NCBI GenBank assembly: GCA_963920705.1 | Contig: CAWUCO010000268.1 | Location: forward strand, 558,001 to 622,000 | Length of the DNA: 64,000 nt | Direction of reading: 5' to 3' | DNA from: Odiellus spinosus | Taxonomy: Eukaryota > Arthropoda > Arachnida > Opiliones > Phalangiidae | Shown: positions 1 to 14,600 of the stretch, in pieces | Layout of the letters: every line of letters starts with the position of its first letter | How positions within the stretch are numbered: position 1 is the stretch's first letter | Program-made: the position numbers and the translations under genes | Notes under the pieces: model-generated | The model's input: the letters and a program-made list of their open reading frames with translations, nothing else | The model's database searches: none | Told to the model about the DNA's origin: nothing

Positions 1-3000
1 TTAAAAATTCGCTTTTTGATATTCGATGTTTTTTGAATTGTCCATATTTTCCATGTTTTTCAACGGATTTTCCAAAACTCTTGTTTTTTAGATAGACCAA
101 TATTTGCTCTTTCGAGTGTTCTTAAATTTGTCTAAATCGCTTAAAAATCAAAAGTTTTGTGTCCATTTGAATCCAATAATCTTGGATTTTTAGCGTTTTT
201 GCTTAATTTTAACCAATTTTATACTTGTCACGTTTTGGCAATTTAGACAAAACCAAAGTCATTCGAAAGAGCAATTAATGGACAGTCTAAATAATAAGAG
301 TTTTAAAAAATCCGTTGAAAAACAAGAAAAATATGGCCAATTCAAGAAACCATACAATATCAAAATAGTCAAATTTCAGATTTTCAAAATTCGCTTTTTG
401 ATATTAGATGTTTTTTGAATTGTCCATATTTTCCATGTTTTTCAACGGATTTTCCAAAACTCTTGTTTTTTAGATAGACCAATATTTGCTCTTTCGAGTG
501 GTCTTAATTTTGTCTAAATCGCTTAAAAATCAAAAGTTTTGTGTCCATTTGAATCCAATAATCTTGGATTTTTAAGCGTTTTTGCTTAATTTTAACCAAT
601 TTTATAGTTGTCATGTTTTGGCAATTTAGACAAAACCAAAGTCATTCGAAAGAGCAATTAATGGACAGTCTAAATAATAAGAGTTTTCAAAAATCCGTTG
701 AAAAACAAGAAAAATATGGCCAATTCAAGAAACCATACAATATCAAAATAGTCAAATTTCAGATTTTAAAAATTCGCTTTTTGATATTCGATGTTTTTTG
801 AATTGTCCATATTTTCCATGTTTTTCAACGGATTTTCCAAAACTCTTGTTTTTTAGATAGACCAATATTTGCTCTTTCGAGTGTTCTTAAATTTGTCTAA
901 ATCGCTTAAAAATCAAAAGTTTTGTGTCCATTTGAATCCAATAATCTTGGATTTTTAAGCGTTTTTGCTTAATTTTAACCAATTTTGTATTTGTCACGTT
1001 TTGGCAATTTAGACAAAACCAAAGTCATTCGAAAGAGCAATTAATGGACAGTCTAAATAATAAGAGTTTTCAAAAATCCGTTGAAAAACAAGAAAAATAT
1101 GGCCAATTCAAGAAACCATACAATATCAAAATAGTCAAATTTCAGATTTTAAAAATTCGCTTTTTGATATTCGATGTTTTTTGAATTGTCCATATTTTCC
1201 ATGTTTTTCAACGGATTTTCCAAAACTCTTGTTTTTTAGATAGACCAATATTTGCTCTTTCGAGTGTTCTTAAATTTGTCTAAATCGCTTAAAAATCAAA
1301 AGTTTTGTGTCCATTTGAATCCAATAATCTTGGATTTTTAAGCGTTTTTGCTTAATTTTAACCAATTTTGTATTTGTCACGTTTTGGCAATTTAGACAAA
1401 ACCAAAGTCATTCGAAAGAGCAATTAATGGACAGTCTAAATAATAAGAGTTTTCAAAAATCCGTTGAAAAACAAGAAAAATATGGCCAATTCAAGAAACC
1501 ATACAATATCAAAATAGTCAAATTTCAGATTTTAAAAATTCGCTTTTTGATATTCGATGTTTTTTGAATTGTCCATATTTTCCATGTTTTTCAACGGATT
1601 TTCCAAAACTCTTGTTTTTTAGATAGACCAATATTTGCTCTTTCGAGTGTTCTTAAATTTGTCTAAATCGCTTAAAAATCAAAAGTTTTGTGTCCATTTG
1701 AATCCAATAATCTTGGATTTTTAGCGTTTTTGCTTAATTTTAACCAATTTTATACTTGTCACGTTTTGGCAATTTAGACAAAACCAAAGTCATTCGAAAG
1801 AGCAATTAATGGACAGTCTAAATAATAAGAGTTTTAAAAAATCCGTTGAAAAACAAGAAAAATATGGCCAATTCAAGAAACCATACAATATCAAAATAGT
1901 CAAATTTCAGATTTTCAAAATTCGCTTTTTGATATTAGATGTTTTTTGAATTGTCCATATTTTCCATGTTTTTCAACGGATTTTCCAAAACTCTTGTTTT
2001 TTAGATAGACCAATATTTGCTCTTTCGAGTGGTCTTAATTTTGTCTAAATCGCTTAAAAATCAAAAGTTTTGTGTCCATTTGAATCCAATAATCTTGGAT
2101 TTTTAAGCGTTTTTGCTTAATTTTAACCAATTTTATAGTTGTCATGTTTTGGCAATTTAGACAAAACCAAAGTCATTCGAAAGAGCAATTAATGGACAGT
2201 CTAAATAATAAGAGTTTTCAAAAATCCGTTGAAAAACAAGAAAAATATGGCCAATTCAAGAAACCATACAATATCAAAATAGTCAAATTTCAGATTTTAA
2301 AAATTCGCTTTTTGATATTCGATGTTTTTTGAATTGTCCATATTTTCCATGTTTTTCAACGGATTTTCCAAAACTCTTGTTTTTTAGATAGACCAATATT
2401 TGCTCTTTCGAGTGTTCTTAAATTTGTCTAAATCGCTTAAAAATCAAAAGTTTTGTGTCCATTTGAATCCAATAATCTTGGATTTTTAGCGTTTTTGCTT
2501 AATTTTAACCAATTTTATACTTGTCACGTTTTGGCAATTTAGACAAAACCAAAGTCATTCGAAAGAGCAATTAATGGACAGTCTAAATAATAAGAGTTTT
2601 AAAAAATCCGTTGAAAAACAAGAAAAATATGGCCAATTCAAGAAACCATACAATATCAAAATAGTCAAATTTCAGATTTTAAAAATTCGCTTTTTGATAT
2701 TAGATGTTTTTTGAATTGGCTATATTTTCCATGTTTTTCAACGGATTTTCCAAAACTCTTGTTTTTTAGATAGACCAATATTTGCTCTATCGAGTGGTCT
2801 TAATTTTGTCTAAATCGCTGAAAAATCAAAAGTTTTGTGTCCATTTGAATCCAATAATCTTGGATTTTTAAGCGTTTTTGCTTAATTTTAACCAATTTTA
2901 TATTTGTCACAATTTTGCAATTTAGACAAAACCAAAGTCATTCGAAAGAGCAATTAATGGACAGTCTAAATAATAAGAGTTTTCAAAAATCCGTTGAAAA

Positions 3001-3062
3001 ACAAGAAAAATATGGCCAATTCAAGAAATCATAGAATATCAAAATAGTCAAATTTCAGATTT
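1..3062. repeat. Four-monomer higher-order repeat, two copies (period 1531)
   Basis: Seen: rare variants recur 1531 bases apart. The A-deleted TTTTTAGCGTTTTTGC is at about 191 and 1722. GTCATGTTTTGGCAA is at 612 and 2143. GAGTTTTAAAAAATCC is near 299 and 1830. Four monomers make one unit. The second copy decays after about 2.7 kb, where GGCTAT and CTATCGAGTGG variants appear. Confidence 0.75.
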
Positions 3063-3169
3063 TCAAAATTCGCTTTTTGATATTAGATGTTTTTTGAATT
3101 GTCCATATTTTCCATGTTTTTCAACGGATTTTCCAAAACTCTTGATTTTTAGATAGACCAATATTTGCT

Positions 3170-4640
3170 CTTTCAAATAGTCTTAATTTTGTCTAAATCG
3201 CTTAAAAATCAAAAGTTTTGTGTCCATTTGAATCCAATAATCTTGGATTTTTAAGTGTTTTTGCTTTATTTTAACCAATTTTATATTTGTCACAATTTTG
3301 CAATTTAGACAAAACCAAAGTCATTCGAAAGAGCAATTAATGGACAGTCTAAATAACAAGAGTTTTCAAAAATCCGTTGAAAAACAAGAAAAATATGGCC
3401 AATTCAAGAAATCATACAATATCAAAATAGTCAAATTTCAGATTTTCAAAATTCGCTTTTTGTTATTAGATGCTTTTTGAATTGTCCATATTTTCCATGT
3501 TTTTCAACGGATTTTCCAAAACTCTTGATTTTCAGATAGACCAATATTTGCTCTTTCGAGTGGTCTTAATTTTGTCTAAATCGCTTAAAAATCAAAAGTT
3601 TTGTGTCCATTTGAATCCAATAATCTTGGATTTTTAAGTGTTTTTGCTTAATTTTAACCAATTTCATATTGGTCACAATTTTGCAATTTAGACAAAACCA
3701 AAGTCATTCGAAAGAGCAATTAATGGACAGTCTAAATAATAAGAGTTTTCAAAAATCCGTTGAAAACCAAGAAAAATATGGCCAATTCAAGAAATCATAG
3801 AATATCAAAATAGTCAAATTTCAGATTTTCAAAATTCGCTTTTTGATATTAGATGTTTTTTGAATTGGCTATATTTTCCATGTTTTTCAACGGATTTTCC
3901 AAAACTCTTGTTTTTTAGATAGACCAATATTTGCTCTTTCGAGTAGTCTTAATTTTGTCTAAATCGCTTAAAAATCAAAAGTTTTGTGTCCATTTGAATC
4001 CAATAATCTTGGATTTTTAAGTGTTTTTGCTTAATTTTAACCAATTTTATATTTGTCACAATTTTGCAATTTAGACAAAACCAAAGTCATTCGAAAGAGC
4101 AATTAATGGACAGTCTAAATAATAAGAATTTTTTAAAAATCCGTTGAAAAACAAGAAAAATATGGCCAATTCAAGAAACCATACAATATCAAAATAGTCA
4201 AATTTCAGATTTTCAAAATTCGCTTTTTGATATTAGATGTTTTTTGAATTGTCCATATTTTCCATGTTTTTCAACGGATTTTCCAAAACTCTTGTTTTTT
4301 AGATAGACCAATATTTGCTCTTTCAAATAGTCTTAATTTTGTCTAAATCGCTTAAAAATCAAAAGTTTTGTGTCCATTTGAATCCAATAATCTTGGATTT
4401 TTAAGTGTTTTTGCTTTATTTTAACCAATTTTATATTTGTCACAATTTTGCAATTTAGACAAAACCAAAGTCATTCGAAAGAGCAATTAATGGACAGTCT
4501 AAATAACAAGAGTTTTCAAAAATCCGTTGAAAAACAAGAAAAATATGGCCAATTCAAGAAATCATACAATATCAAAATAGTCAAATTTCAGATTTTAAAA
4601 ATTCGCTTTTTGATATTAGATGTTTTTTGAATTGGCCATA
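3170..4640. repeat. Three-monomer duplication marked by TCAAATAGTC
   Basis: Seen: the rare variant TTTCAAATAGTC, in place of TTTCGAGTGGTC, lies near 3171 and 4321, 1150 bases apart, and is followed in each case by the TTTGCTTTATTTTAACC variant and the AAATAACAAGAG variant. Related monomers recur at about 13.5-14.4 kb. There TTGAAAACCAAG (near 13713) repeats the copy near 3761, about 9952 bases or 26 monomers away, together with TATTGGTCACAATT. Inferred: a block of several monomers was copied at a distance. Confidence 0.7.
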
Positions 4641-7600
4641 TTTTCCATGTTTTTCAACGGATTTTCCAAAACTCTTGATTTTCAGATAGACCAATATTTG
4701 CTCTTTCGAGTGGTCTTAATTTTGTCTAAATCGCTTAAAAATCAAAAGTTTTGTGTCCATTTGAATCCTATAATCTTGGATTTTTAAGCATTTTTGCTTT
4801 ATTTTAACCAATTTTATATTTGTCACAATTTTGCAATTTAGACAAAACCAAAGTCATTCGAAAGAGCAATTAATGGACAGTCTAAATACAAGAGTTTTCA
4901 AAAATCCGTTGAAAAACAAGAAAAATATGGCCAATTCAAGAAATCATACAATATCAAAATAGTCAAATTTCAGATTTTAAAAATTCGCTTTTTGATATTA
5001 GATGTTTTTTGAATTGTCCATATTTTCCATGTTTTTCAACGGATTTTCCAAAACTCTTGTTTTTTAGATAGACCAATATTTGCTCTTTCGAGTGGTCTTA
5101 ATTTTGTCTAAATCGCTTAAAAATCAAAAGTTTTGTGTCCATTTGAATCCAATAATCTTGGATTTTTAAGTGTTTTTGCTTAATTTTAACCAATTTTATA
5201 TTTGTCACAATTTTGCAATTTAGACAAAACCAAAGTCATTCGAAAGAGCAATTAATGGACAGTCTAAATAACAAGAGTTTTCAAAAATCCGTTGAAAAAC
5301 AAGAAAAATATGGCCAATTCAAGAAATCATACAATATCAAAATAGTCAAATTTCAGATTTTAAAAATTCGCTTTTTGATATTAGATGTTTTTTGAATTGG
5401 CCATATTTTCCATGTTTTTCAACGGATTTTCCAAAACTCCTGATTTTCAGATAGACCAATATTTGCTCTTTCGAGTGGTCTTAATTTTGTCTAAATCGCT
5501 TAAAAATCAAAAGTTTTGTGTCCATTTGAATCCTATAATCTTGGATTTTTAAGCATTTTTGCTATATTTTAACCAATTTTATATTTGTCACAATTTTGCA
5601 ATTTAGACAAAACCAAAGTCATTCGAAAGAGCAATTAATGGACAGTCTAAATACAAGAGTTTTCAAAAATCCGTTGAAAAACAAGAAAAATATGGCCAAT
5701 TCAAGAAATCATACAATATCAAAATAGTCAAATTTCAGATTTTAAAAATTCGCTTTTTGATATTAGATGTTTTTTGAATTGTCCATATTTTCCATGTTTT
5801 TCAACGGATTTTCCAAAACTCTTGTTTTTTAGATAGACCAATATTTGCTCTTTCGAGTGGTCTTAATTTTGTATAAATCGCTTAAAAATCAAAAGTTTTG
5901 TGTCCATTTGAATCCAATAATCTTGGATTTTTAAGTGTTTTTGCTTAATTTTAACCAATTTTATATTTGTCACAATTTTGCAATTTAGACAAAACCAAAG
6001 TCATTCGAAAGAGCAATTAATGGACAGTCTAAATACAAGAGTTTTCAAAAATCCGTTGAAAAACAAGAAAAATATGGCCAATTCAAGAAATCATACAATA
6101 TCAAAATAGTCAAATTTCAGATTTTAAAAATTCGCTTTTTGATATTAGATGTTTTTTGAATTGTCCATATTTTCCATGTTTTTCAACGGATTTTCCAAAA
6201 CTCTTGTTTTTTAGATAGACCAATATTTGCTCTTTCGAGTGGTCTTAATTTTGTCTAAATCGCTTAAAAATCAAAAGTTTTGTGTCCATTTGAATCCAAT
6301 AATCTTGGATTTTTAAGTGTTTTTGCTTAATTTTAACCAATTTTATATTTGTCACAATTTTGCAATTTAGACAAAACCAAAGTCATTCGAAAGAGCAATT
6401 AATGGACAGTCTAAATAATAAGAGTTTTCAAAAATCCGTTGAAAAACAAGAAAAATATGGCCAATTCAAGAAATCATAGAATATCAAAATAGTCAAATTT
6501 CAGATTTTCAAAATTCGCTTTTTGATATTAGATGCTTTTTGAATTGTCCATATTTTCCATGTTTTTCAACGGATTTTCCAAAACTCTTGATTTTCAGATA
6601 GACCAATATTTGCTCTTTCGAGTGGTCTTAATTTTGTCTAAATCGCTTAAAAATCAAAAGTTTTGTGTCCATTTGAATCCAATAATCTTGGATTTTTAAG
6701 TGTTTTTGCTTAATTTTAACCAATTTTATATTTGTCACAATTTTGCAATTTAGACAAAACCAAAGTCATTCGAAAGAGCAATTAATGGACAGTCTAAATA
6801 ATAAGAGTTTTCAAAAATCCGTTGAAAAACAAGAAAAATATGGCCAATTCAAGAAATCATAGAATATCAAAATAGTCAAATTTCAGATTTTAAAAATTCG
6901 CTTTTTGATATTAGATGTTTTTTGAATTGGCCATATTTTCCATGTTTTTCAACGGATTTTCCAAAACTCTTGATTTTCAGATAGACCAATATTTGCTCTT
7001 TCGAGTGGTCTTAATTTTGTCTAAATCGCTTAAAAATCAAAAGTTTTGTGTCCATTTGAATCCTATAATCTTGGATTTTTAAGCGTTTTTGCTTTATTTT
7101 AACCAATTTTATATTTGTCACAATTTTGCAATTTAGACAAAACCAAAGTCATTCGAAAGAGCAATTAATGGACAGTCTAAATACAAGAGTTTTCAAAAAT
7201 CCGTTGAAAAACAAGAAAAATATGGCCAATTCAAGAAATCATACAATATCAAAATAGTCAAATTTCAGATTTTAAAAATTCGCTTTTTGATATTAGATGT
7301 TTTTTGAATTGTCCATATTTTCCATGTTTTTCAACGGATTTTCCAAAACTCTTGTTTTTTAGATAGACCAATATTTGCTCTTTCGAGTGGTCTTAATTTT
7401 GTCTAAATCGCTTAAAAATCAAAAGTTTTGTGTCCATTTGAATCCAATAATCTTGGATTTTTAAGTGTTTTTGCTTAATTTTAACCAATTTTATATTTGT
7501 CACAATTTTGCAATTTAGACAAAACCAAAGTCATTCGAAAGAGCAATTAATGGACAGTCTAAATAATAAGAGTTTTCAAAAATCCGTTGAAAAACAAGAA

Positions 7601-10600
7601 AAATATGGCCAATTCAAGAAATCATAGAATATCAAAATAGTCAAATTTCAGATTTTCAAAATTCGCTTTTTGATATTAGATGCTTTTTGAATTGTCCATA
7701 TTTTCCATGTTTTTCAACGGATTTTCCAAAACTCTTGATTTTCAGATAGACCAATATTTGCTCTTTCGAATGGTCTTAATTTTGTCTAAATCGCTTAAAA
7801 ATCAAAAGTTTTGTGTCCATTTGAATCCAATAATCTTGGATTTTTAAGTGTTTTTGCTTTATTTTAACCAATTTTATATTTGTCACAATTTTGCAATTTA
7901 GACAAAACCAAAGACATTCGAAAGAGCAATTAATGGACAGTCTAAATAATAAGAGTTTTCAAAAATCCGTTGAAAAACAAGAAAAATATGGCCAATTCAA
8001 GAAATCATAGAATATCAAAATAGTCAAATTTCAGATTTTCAAAATTCGCTTTTTGATATTAGATGTTTTTTGAATTGTCCATATTTTCCTTGTTTTTCAA
8101 CGGATTTTCCAAAACTCTTGTTTTTTAGATAGACCAATATTTGCTCTTTCGAGTGGTCTTAATTTTGTCTAAATCGCTTAAAATTCAAAAGTTTTGTGTC
8201 CATTTGAATCCAATAATCTTGGATTTTTTGGCGTTTTTGCTTAATTTTAACCAATTTTATAGTTGTCACGTTTTGGCAATTTAGACAAAACCAAAGTCAT
8301 TCGAAAGAGCAATTAATGGACAGTCTAAATAATAAGAGTTTTCAAAAATCCGTTGAAAAACAAGAAAAATATGGCCAATTCAAGAAACCATACAATATCA
8401 AAATAGTCAAATTTCAGATTTTAAAAATTCGCTTTTTGATATTCGATGTTTTTTGAATTGTCCATATTTTCCATGTTTTTCAACGGATTTTCCAAAACTC
8501 TTGTTTTTTAGATAGACCAATATTTGCTCTTTCGAGTGGTCTTAATTTTGTCTAAATCACTTAAAATTCAAAAGTTTTGTGTCCATTTGAATCCAATAAT
8601 CTTGGATTTTTAAGCGTTTTTGCTTAATTTTAACCAATTTTATAGTTGTCATGTTTTGGCAATTTAGACAAAACCAAAGTCATTCGAAAGAGCAATTAAT
8701 GGACAGTCTAAATAATAACAGTTTTCAAAAATCCGTTGAAAAACAAGAAAAATATGGCCAATTCAAGAAATCATACAAAATCAAAATAGTCAAATTTCAG
8801 ATTTTAAAAATTCGCTTTTTGATATTAGATGTTTTTTGAATTGTCCATATTCTCCATGTTTTTCAACGGATTTTCCAAAATTCTTGTTTTTTAGATAGAC
8901 CAATATTTGCTCTTTCGAGTGGTCTTAATTTTGTCTAAATCGCTTAAAAATCAAAAGTTTTGTGTCCATTTGAATCCAATAATCTTGGATTTTTAAGCGT
9001 TTTTGCTTAATTTTAACCAATTTTATAGTTGTCACGTTTTGGCAATTTAGACAAAACCAAAGTCATTCGAAAGAGCAATTAATGGACAGTCTAAATAATA
9101 AGAGTTTTCAAAAATCCGTTGAAAAACAAGAAAAATATGGCCAATTCAAGAAACCATACAATATCAAAATAGTCAAATTTCAGATTTTAAAAATTCGCTT
9201 TTTGATATTCGATGTTTTTTGAATTGTCCATATATTCCATGTTTTTCAACGGATTTTCCAAAACTCTTGTTTTTTAGATAGACCAATATTTGCTCTTTCG
9301 AGTGGTCTTAATTTTGTCTAAATCACTTAAAATTCAAAAGTTTTGTGTCCATTTGAATCCAATAATCTTGGATTTTTAAGCGTTTTTGCTTAATTTTAAC
9401 CAATTTTATAGTTGTCATGTTTTGGCAATTTAGACAAAACCAAAGTCATTCGAAAGAGCAATTAATGGACAGTCTAAATAATAAGAGTTTTCAAAAATCC
9501 GTTGAAAAACAAGAAAAATATGGCCAATTCAAGAAACCATACAATATCAAAATAGTCAAATTTCAGATTTTAAAAATTCGCTTTTTGATATTCGATGTTT
9601 TTTGAATTGGCTATATTTTCCATGTTTTTCAACGGATTTTCCAAAACTATTGTTTTTTAGATAGACCAATATTTGCTCTTTCGAGTGGTCTAATTTTGTC
9701 TAAATCGCTTAAAAATCAAAAGTTTTGTGTCCATTTGAATCCAATAATCTTGGATTTTTAAGTGTTTTTGCTTAATTTTAACCAATTTTATATTTGTCAC
9801 AATTTTGCAATTTAGACAAAACCAAAGTCATTCGAAAGAGCAATTAATGGACAGTCTAAATAATAAGAGTTTTCAAAAATCCGTTGAAAAACAAGAAAAA
9901 TATGGCCAATTCAAGAAATCATACAATATCAAAATAGTCAAATTTCAGATTTTAAAAATTCGCTTTTTGATATTAGATGTTTTTTGAATTGTCCATATTT
10001 TCCATGTTTTTAAACGGATTTTCCAAAACTCTTGTTTTTTAGATAGACCAATATTTGCTCTTTCGAGTGGTCTAATTTTGTTTAAATCGCTTAAAAATCA
10101 AAAGTTTTGTGTCCATTTGAATCCAATAATCTTGGATTTTTAAGTGTTTTTCCTTAATTTTAACCAATTTTATATTTGTCACAATTTTGCAATTTAGACA
10201 AAACCAAAGTCATTCGAAAGAGCAATTAATGGACAGTCTAAATAATAAGAGTTTTCAAAAATCCGTTGAAAAACAAGAAAAATATGGCCAATTCAAGAAA
10301 TCATACAATATCAAAATAGTCAAATTTCAGATTTTAAAAATTCGCTTTTTGATATTCGATGTTTTTTTAATTGTCCATATTTTCCATGTTTTTCAACGGA
10401 TTTTCCAAAACTCTTGTTTTTTAGATAGACCAATATTTGCTCTTTCGAGTGGTCTTAATTTTGTCTAAATCACTTAAAATTCAAAAGTTTTGTGTCCATT
10501 TGAATCCAATAATCTTGGATTTTTAAGCGTTTTTGCTTAATTTTAACCAATTTTATAGTTGTCATGTTTTGGCAATTTAGACAAAACCAAAGTCATTCGA

Positions 10601-11699
10601 AAGAGTAATTAATGGACAGTCTAAATAATAAGAGTTTTCAAAAATCCGTTGAAAAACAAGAAAAATATGGCCAATTCAAGAAACCATACAATATCAAAAT
10701 AGTCAAATTTCAGATTTTAAAAATTCGCTTTTTGATATTCGATGTTTTTTGAATTGGCTATATTTTCCATGTTTTTCAACGGATTTTCCAAAACTATTGT
10801 TTTTTAGATAGACCAATATTTGCTCTTTCGAGTGGTCTAATTTTGTCTAAATCGCTTAAAAATCAAAAGTTTTGTGTCCATTTGAATCCAATAATCTTGG
10901 ATTTTTAAGTGTTTTTGCTTAATTTTAACCAATTTTATATTTGTCACAATTTTGCAATTTAGACAAAACCAAAGTCATTCGAAAGAGCAATTAATGGACA
11001 GTCTAAATAATAAGAGTTTTCAAAAATCCGTTGAAAAACAAGAAAAATATGGCCAATTCAAGAAATCATACAATATCTAAATAGTCAAATTTCAGATTTT
11101 AAAAATTCGCTTTTTGATATTCGATGTTTTTTGAATTGTCCATATTTTCCATGTTTTTCAACGGATTTTCCAAAACTCTTGTTTTTTAGATAGACCAATA
11201 TTTGCTCTTTCGAGTGGTCTTAATTTTGTCTAAATCGCTTAAAAATCAAAAGTTTTGTGTCCATTTGAATCCAATAATCTTGGATTTTTAAGCGTTTTTG
11301 CTTAATTTTAACCAATTTTATATTTGTCACAATTTTGCAATTTAGACAAAACCAAAGTCATTCGAAAGAGCAATTAATGGACAGTCTAAATAATAAGAGT
11401 TTTCAAAAATCCGTTGAAAAACAAGAAAAATATGGCCAATTCAAGAAATCATAGAATATCAAAATAGTCAAATTTCAGATTTTCAAAATTCGCTTTTTGA
11501 TATTAGATGTTTTTTGAATTGTCCATATTTTCCATGTTTTTCAACGGATTTTCCAAAACTCTTGTTTTTTAGATAGACCAATATTTGCTCTTTCGAGTGG
11601 TCTTAATTTTGTCTAAATCGCTTAAAAATCAAAAGTTTTGTGTCCATTTGAATCCAATAATCTTGGATTTTTAAGCGTTTTTGCTTAATTTTAACCAAT

Positions 11700-14600
11700 T
11701 TTGTATTTGTCACGTTTTGGCAATTTAGACAAAACCAAAGTCATTCGAAAGAGCAATTAATGGACAGTCTAAATAATAAGAGTTTTCAAAAATCCGTTGA
11801 AAAACAAGAAAAATATGGCCAATTCAAGAAATCATACAATATCAAAATAGTCAAATTTCAGATTTTAAAAATTCGCTTTTTGATATTAGATGTTTTTTGA
11901 TTTGTCCATATTTTCCATGTTTTTAAACGGATTTTCCAAAACTCTTGTTTTTTAGATAGACCAATATTTGCTCTTTCGAGTGGTCTTAATTTTGTCTAAA
12001 TCACTTAAAATTCAAAAGTTTTGTGTCCATTTGAATCCAATAATCTTGGATTTTTAAGCGTTTTTGCTTAATTTTAACCAATTTTATAGTTGTCACGTTT
12101 TGGCAATTTAGACAAAACCAAAGTCATTCGAAAGAGCAATTAATGGACAGTCTAAATAATAAGAGTTTTCAAAAATCCGTTGAAAAACAAGAAAAATATG
12201 GCCAATTCAATAAACCATACAATATCAAAATAGTCAAATTTCAGATTTTAAAAATTCGCTTTTTGATATTCGATGTTTTTTGAATTGTCCATATTTTCCA
12301 TGTTTTTCAACGGATTTTCCAAAACTCTTGTTTTTTAGATAGACCAATATTTGCTCTTTCGAGTGGTCTTAATTTTGTCTAAATCACTTAAAATTCAAAA
12401 GTTTTGTGTCCATTTGAATCCAATAATCTTGGATTTTTAAGCGTTTTTGCTTAATTTTAACCAATTTTATAGTTGTCATGTTTTAGCAATTTAGACAAAA
12501 CCAAAGTCATTCGAAAGAGCAATTAATGGACAGTCTAAATAATAAGAGTTTTCAAAAATCCGTTGAAAAACAAGAAAAATATGGCCAATTCAAGAAATCA
12601 TACAATATCAAAATAGTCAAATTTCAGATTTTAAAAATTCGCTTTTTGATATTCGATGTTTTTTTAATTGTCCATATTTTCCATGTTTTTCAACGGATTT
12701 TCCAAAACTCTTGTTTTTTAGATAGGCCAATATTTGCTCTTTCGAGTGGTCTTAATTTTGTCTAAATCGCTTTAAAATCAAAAGTTTTGTGTCCATTTGA
12801 ATCCAATAATCTTGGATTTTTAAGCGTTTTTGCTTAATTTTAACCAATTTTATATTTGTCACAATTTTGCAATTTAGACAAAACCAAAGTCATTCGAAAG
12901 AGCAATTAATGGACAGTCTAAATAATAAGAGTTTTCAAAAATCCGTTGAAAAACAAGAAAAATATGGCCAATTCAAGAAATCATAGAATATCAAAATAGT
13001 CAAATTTCAGATTTTCTAAATTCGCTTTTTGATATTAGATGTTTTTTGAATTGTCCATATTTTCCATGTTTTTCAACGGATTTTCCAAAACTCTTGTTTT
13101 TTAGGTAGACCAATATTTGCTCTTTCGAGTGGTCTTAATTTTGTCTAAATCGCTTAAAAATCAAAAGTTTTGTGTCCATTTGAATCCAATAATCTTGGAT
13201 TTTTAAGCGTTTTTGCTTAATTTTAACCAATTTTGTATTTGTCACGTTTTGGCAATTTAGACAAAACCAAAGTCATTCGAAAGAGCAATTAATGGACAGT
13301 CTAAATAATAAGAGTTTTCAAAAATCCGTTGAAAAACAAGAAAAATATGGCCAATTCAAGAAATCATACAATATCAAAATAGTCAAATTTCAGATTTTAA
13401 AAATTCGCTTTTTGATATTCGATGTTTTTTTAATTGTCCATATTTTCCATGTTTTTCAACGGATTTTCCAAAACTCTTGATTTTCAGATAGACCAATATT
13501 TGCTCTTTCGAGTGGTCTTAATTTTGTCTAAATCGCTTAAAAATCAAAAGTTTTGTGTCCATTTGAATCCAATAATCTTGGATTTTTAAGTGTTTTTGCT
13601 TAATTTTAACCAATTTCATATTGGTCACAATTTTGCAATTTAGACAAAACCAAAGTCATTCGAAAGAGCAATTAATGGACAGTCTAAATAATAAGAGTTT
13701 TCAAAAATCCGTTGAAAACCAAGAAAAATATGGCCAATTCAAGAAATCATAGAATATCAAAATAGTCAAATTTCAGATTTTCAAAATTCGCTTTTTGATA
13801 TTAGATGTTTTTTGAATTGGCTATATTTTCCATGTTTTTCAACGGATTTTCCAAAACTCTTGTTTTTTAGATAGACCAATATTTGCTCTTTCAAATAGTC
13901 TTAATTTTGTCTAAATCGCTTAAAAATCAAAAGTTTTGTGTCCATTTGAATCCAATAATCTTGGATTTTTAAGTGTTTTTGCTTTATTTTAACCAATTTT
14001 ATATTTGTCACAATTTTGCAATTTAGACAAAACCAAAGTCATTCGAAAGAGCAATTAATGGACAGTCTAAATAACAAGAGTTTTCAAAAATCCGTTGAAA
14101 AACAAGAAAAATATGGCCAATTCAAGAAATCATACAATATCAAAATAGTCAAATTTCAGATTTTAAAAATTCGCTTTTTGATATTAGATGTTTTTTGAAT
14201 TGGCCATATTTTCCATGTTTTTCAACGGATTTTCCAAAACTCTTGATTTTCAGATAGACCAATATTTGCTCTTTCGAGTGGTCTTAATTTTGTCTAAATC
14301 GCTTAAAAATCAAAAGTTTTGTGTCCATTTGAATCCTATAATCTTGGATTTTTAAGCATTTTTGCTTTATTTTAACCAATTTTATATTTGTCACAATTTT
14401 GCAATTTAGACAAAACCAAAGTCATTCGAAAGAGCAATTAATGGACAGTCTAAATACAAGAGTTTTCAAAAATCCGTTGAAAAACAAGAAAAATATGGTC
14501 AATTCAAGAAATCATACAATATCAAAATAGTCAAATTTCAGATTTTAAAAATTCGCTTTTTGATATTAGATGTTTTTTGAATTGTCCATATTTTCCATGT

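Noticed and set aside
613-801. Open frame of 62 codons (MFWQFRQNQSHSKEQL...) and some seventy relatives of 60-93 codons across both arrays
   Set aside because: They are the same satellite segment in each monomer. Their starts and stops shift with single-base variants, several monomers have an in-frame stop (TCATAG), and the sharing is fully explained by concerted evolution of the repeat.
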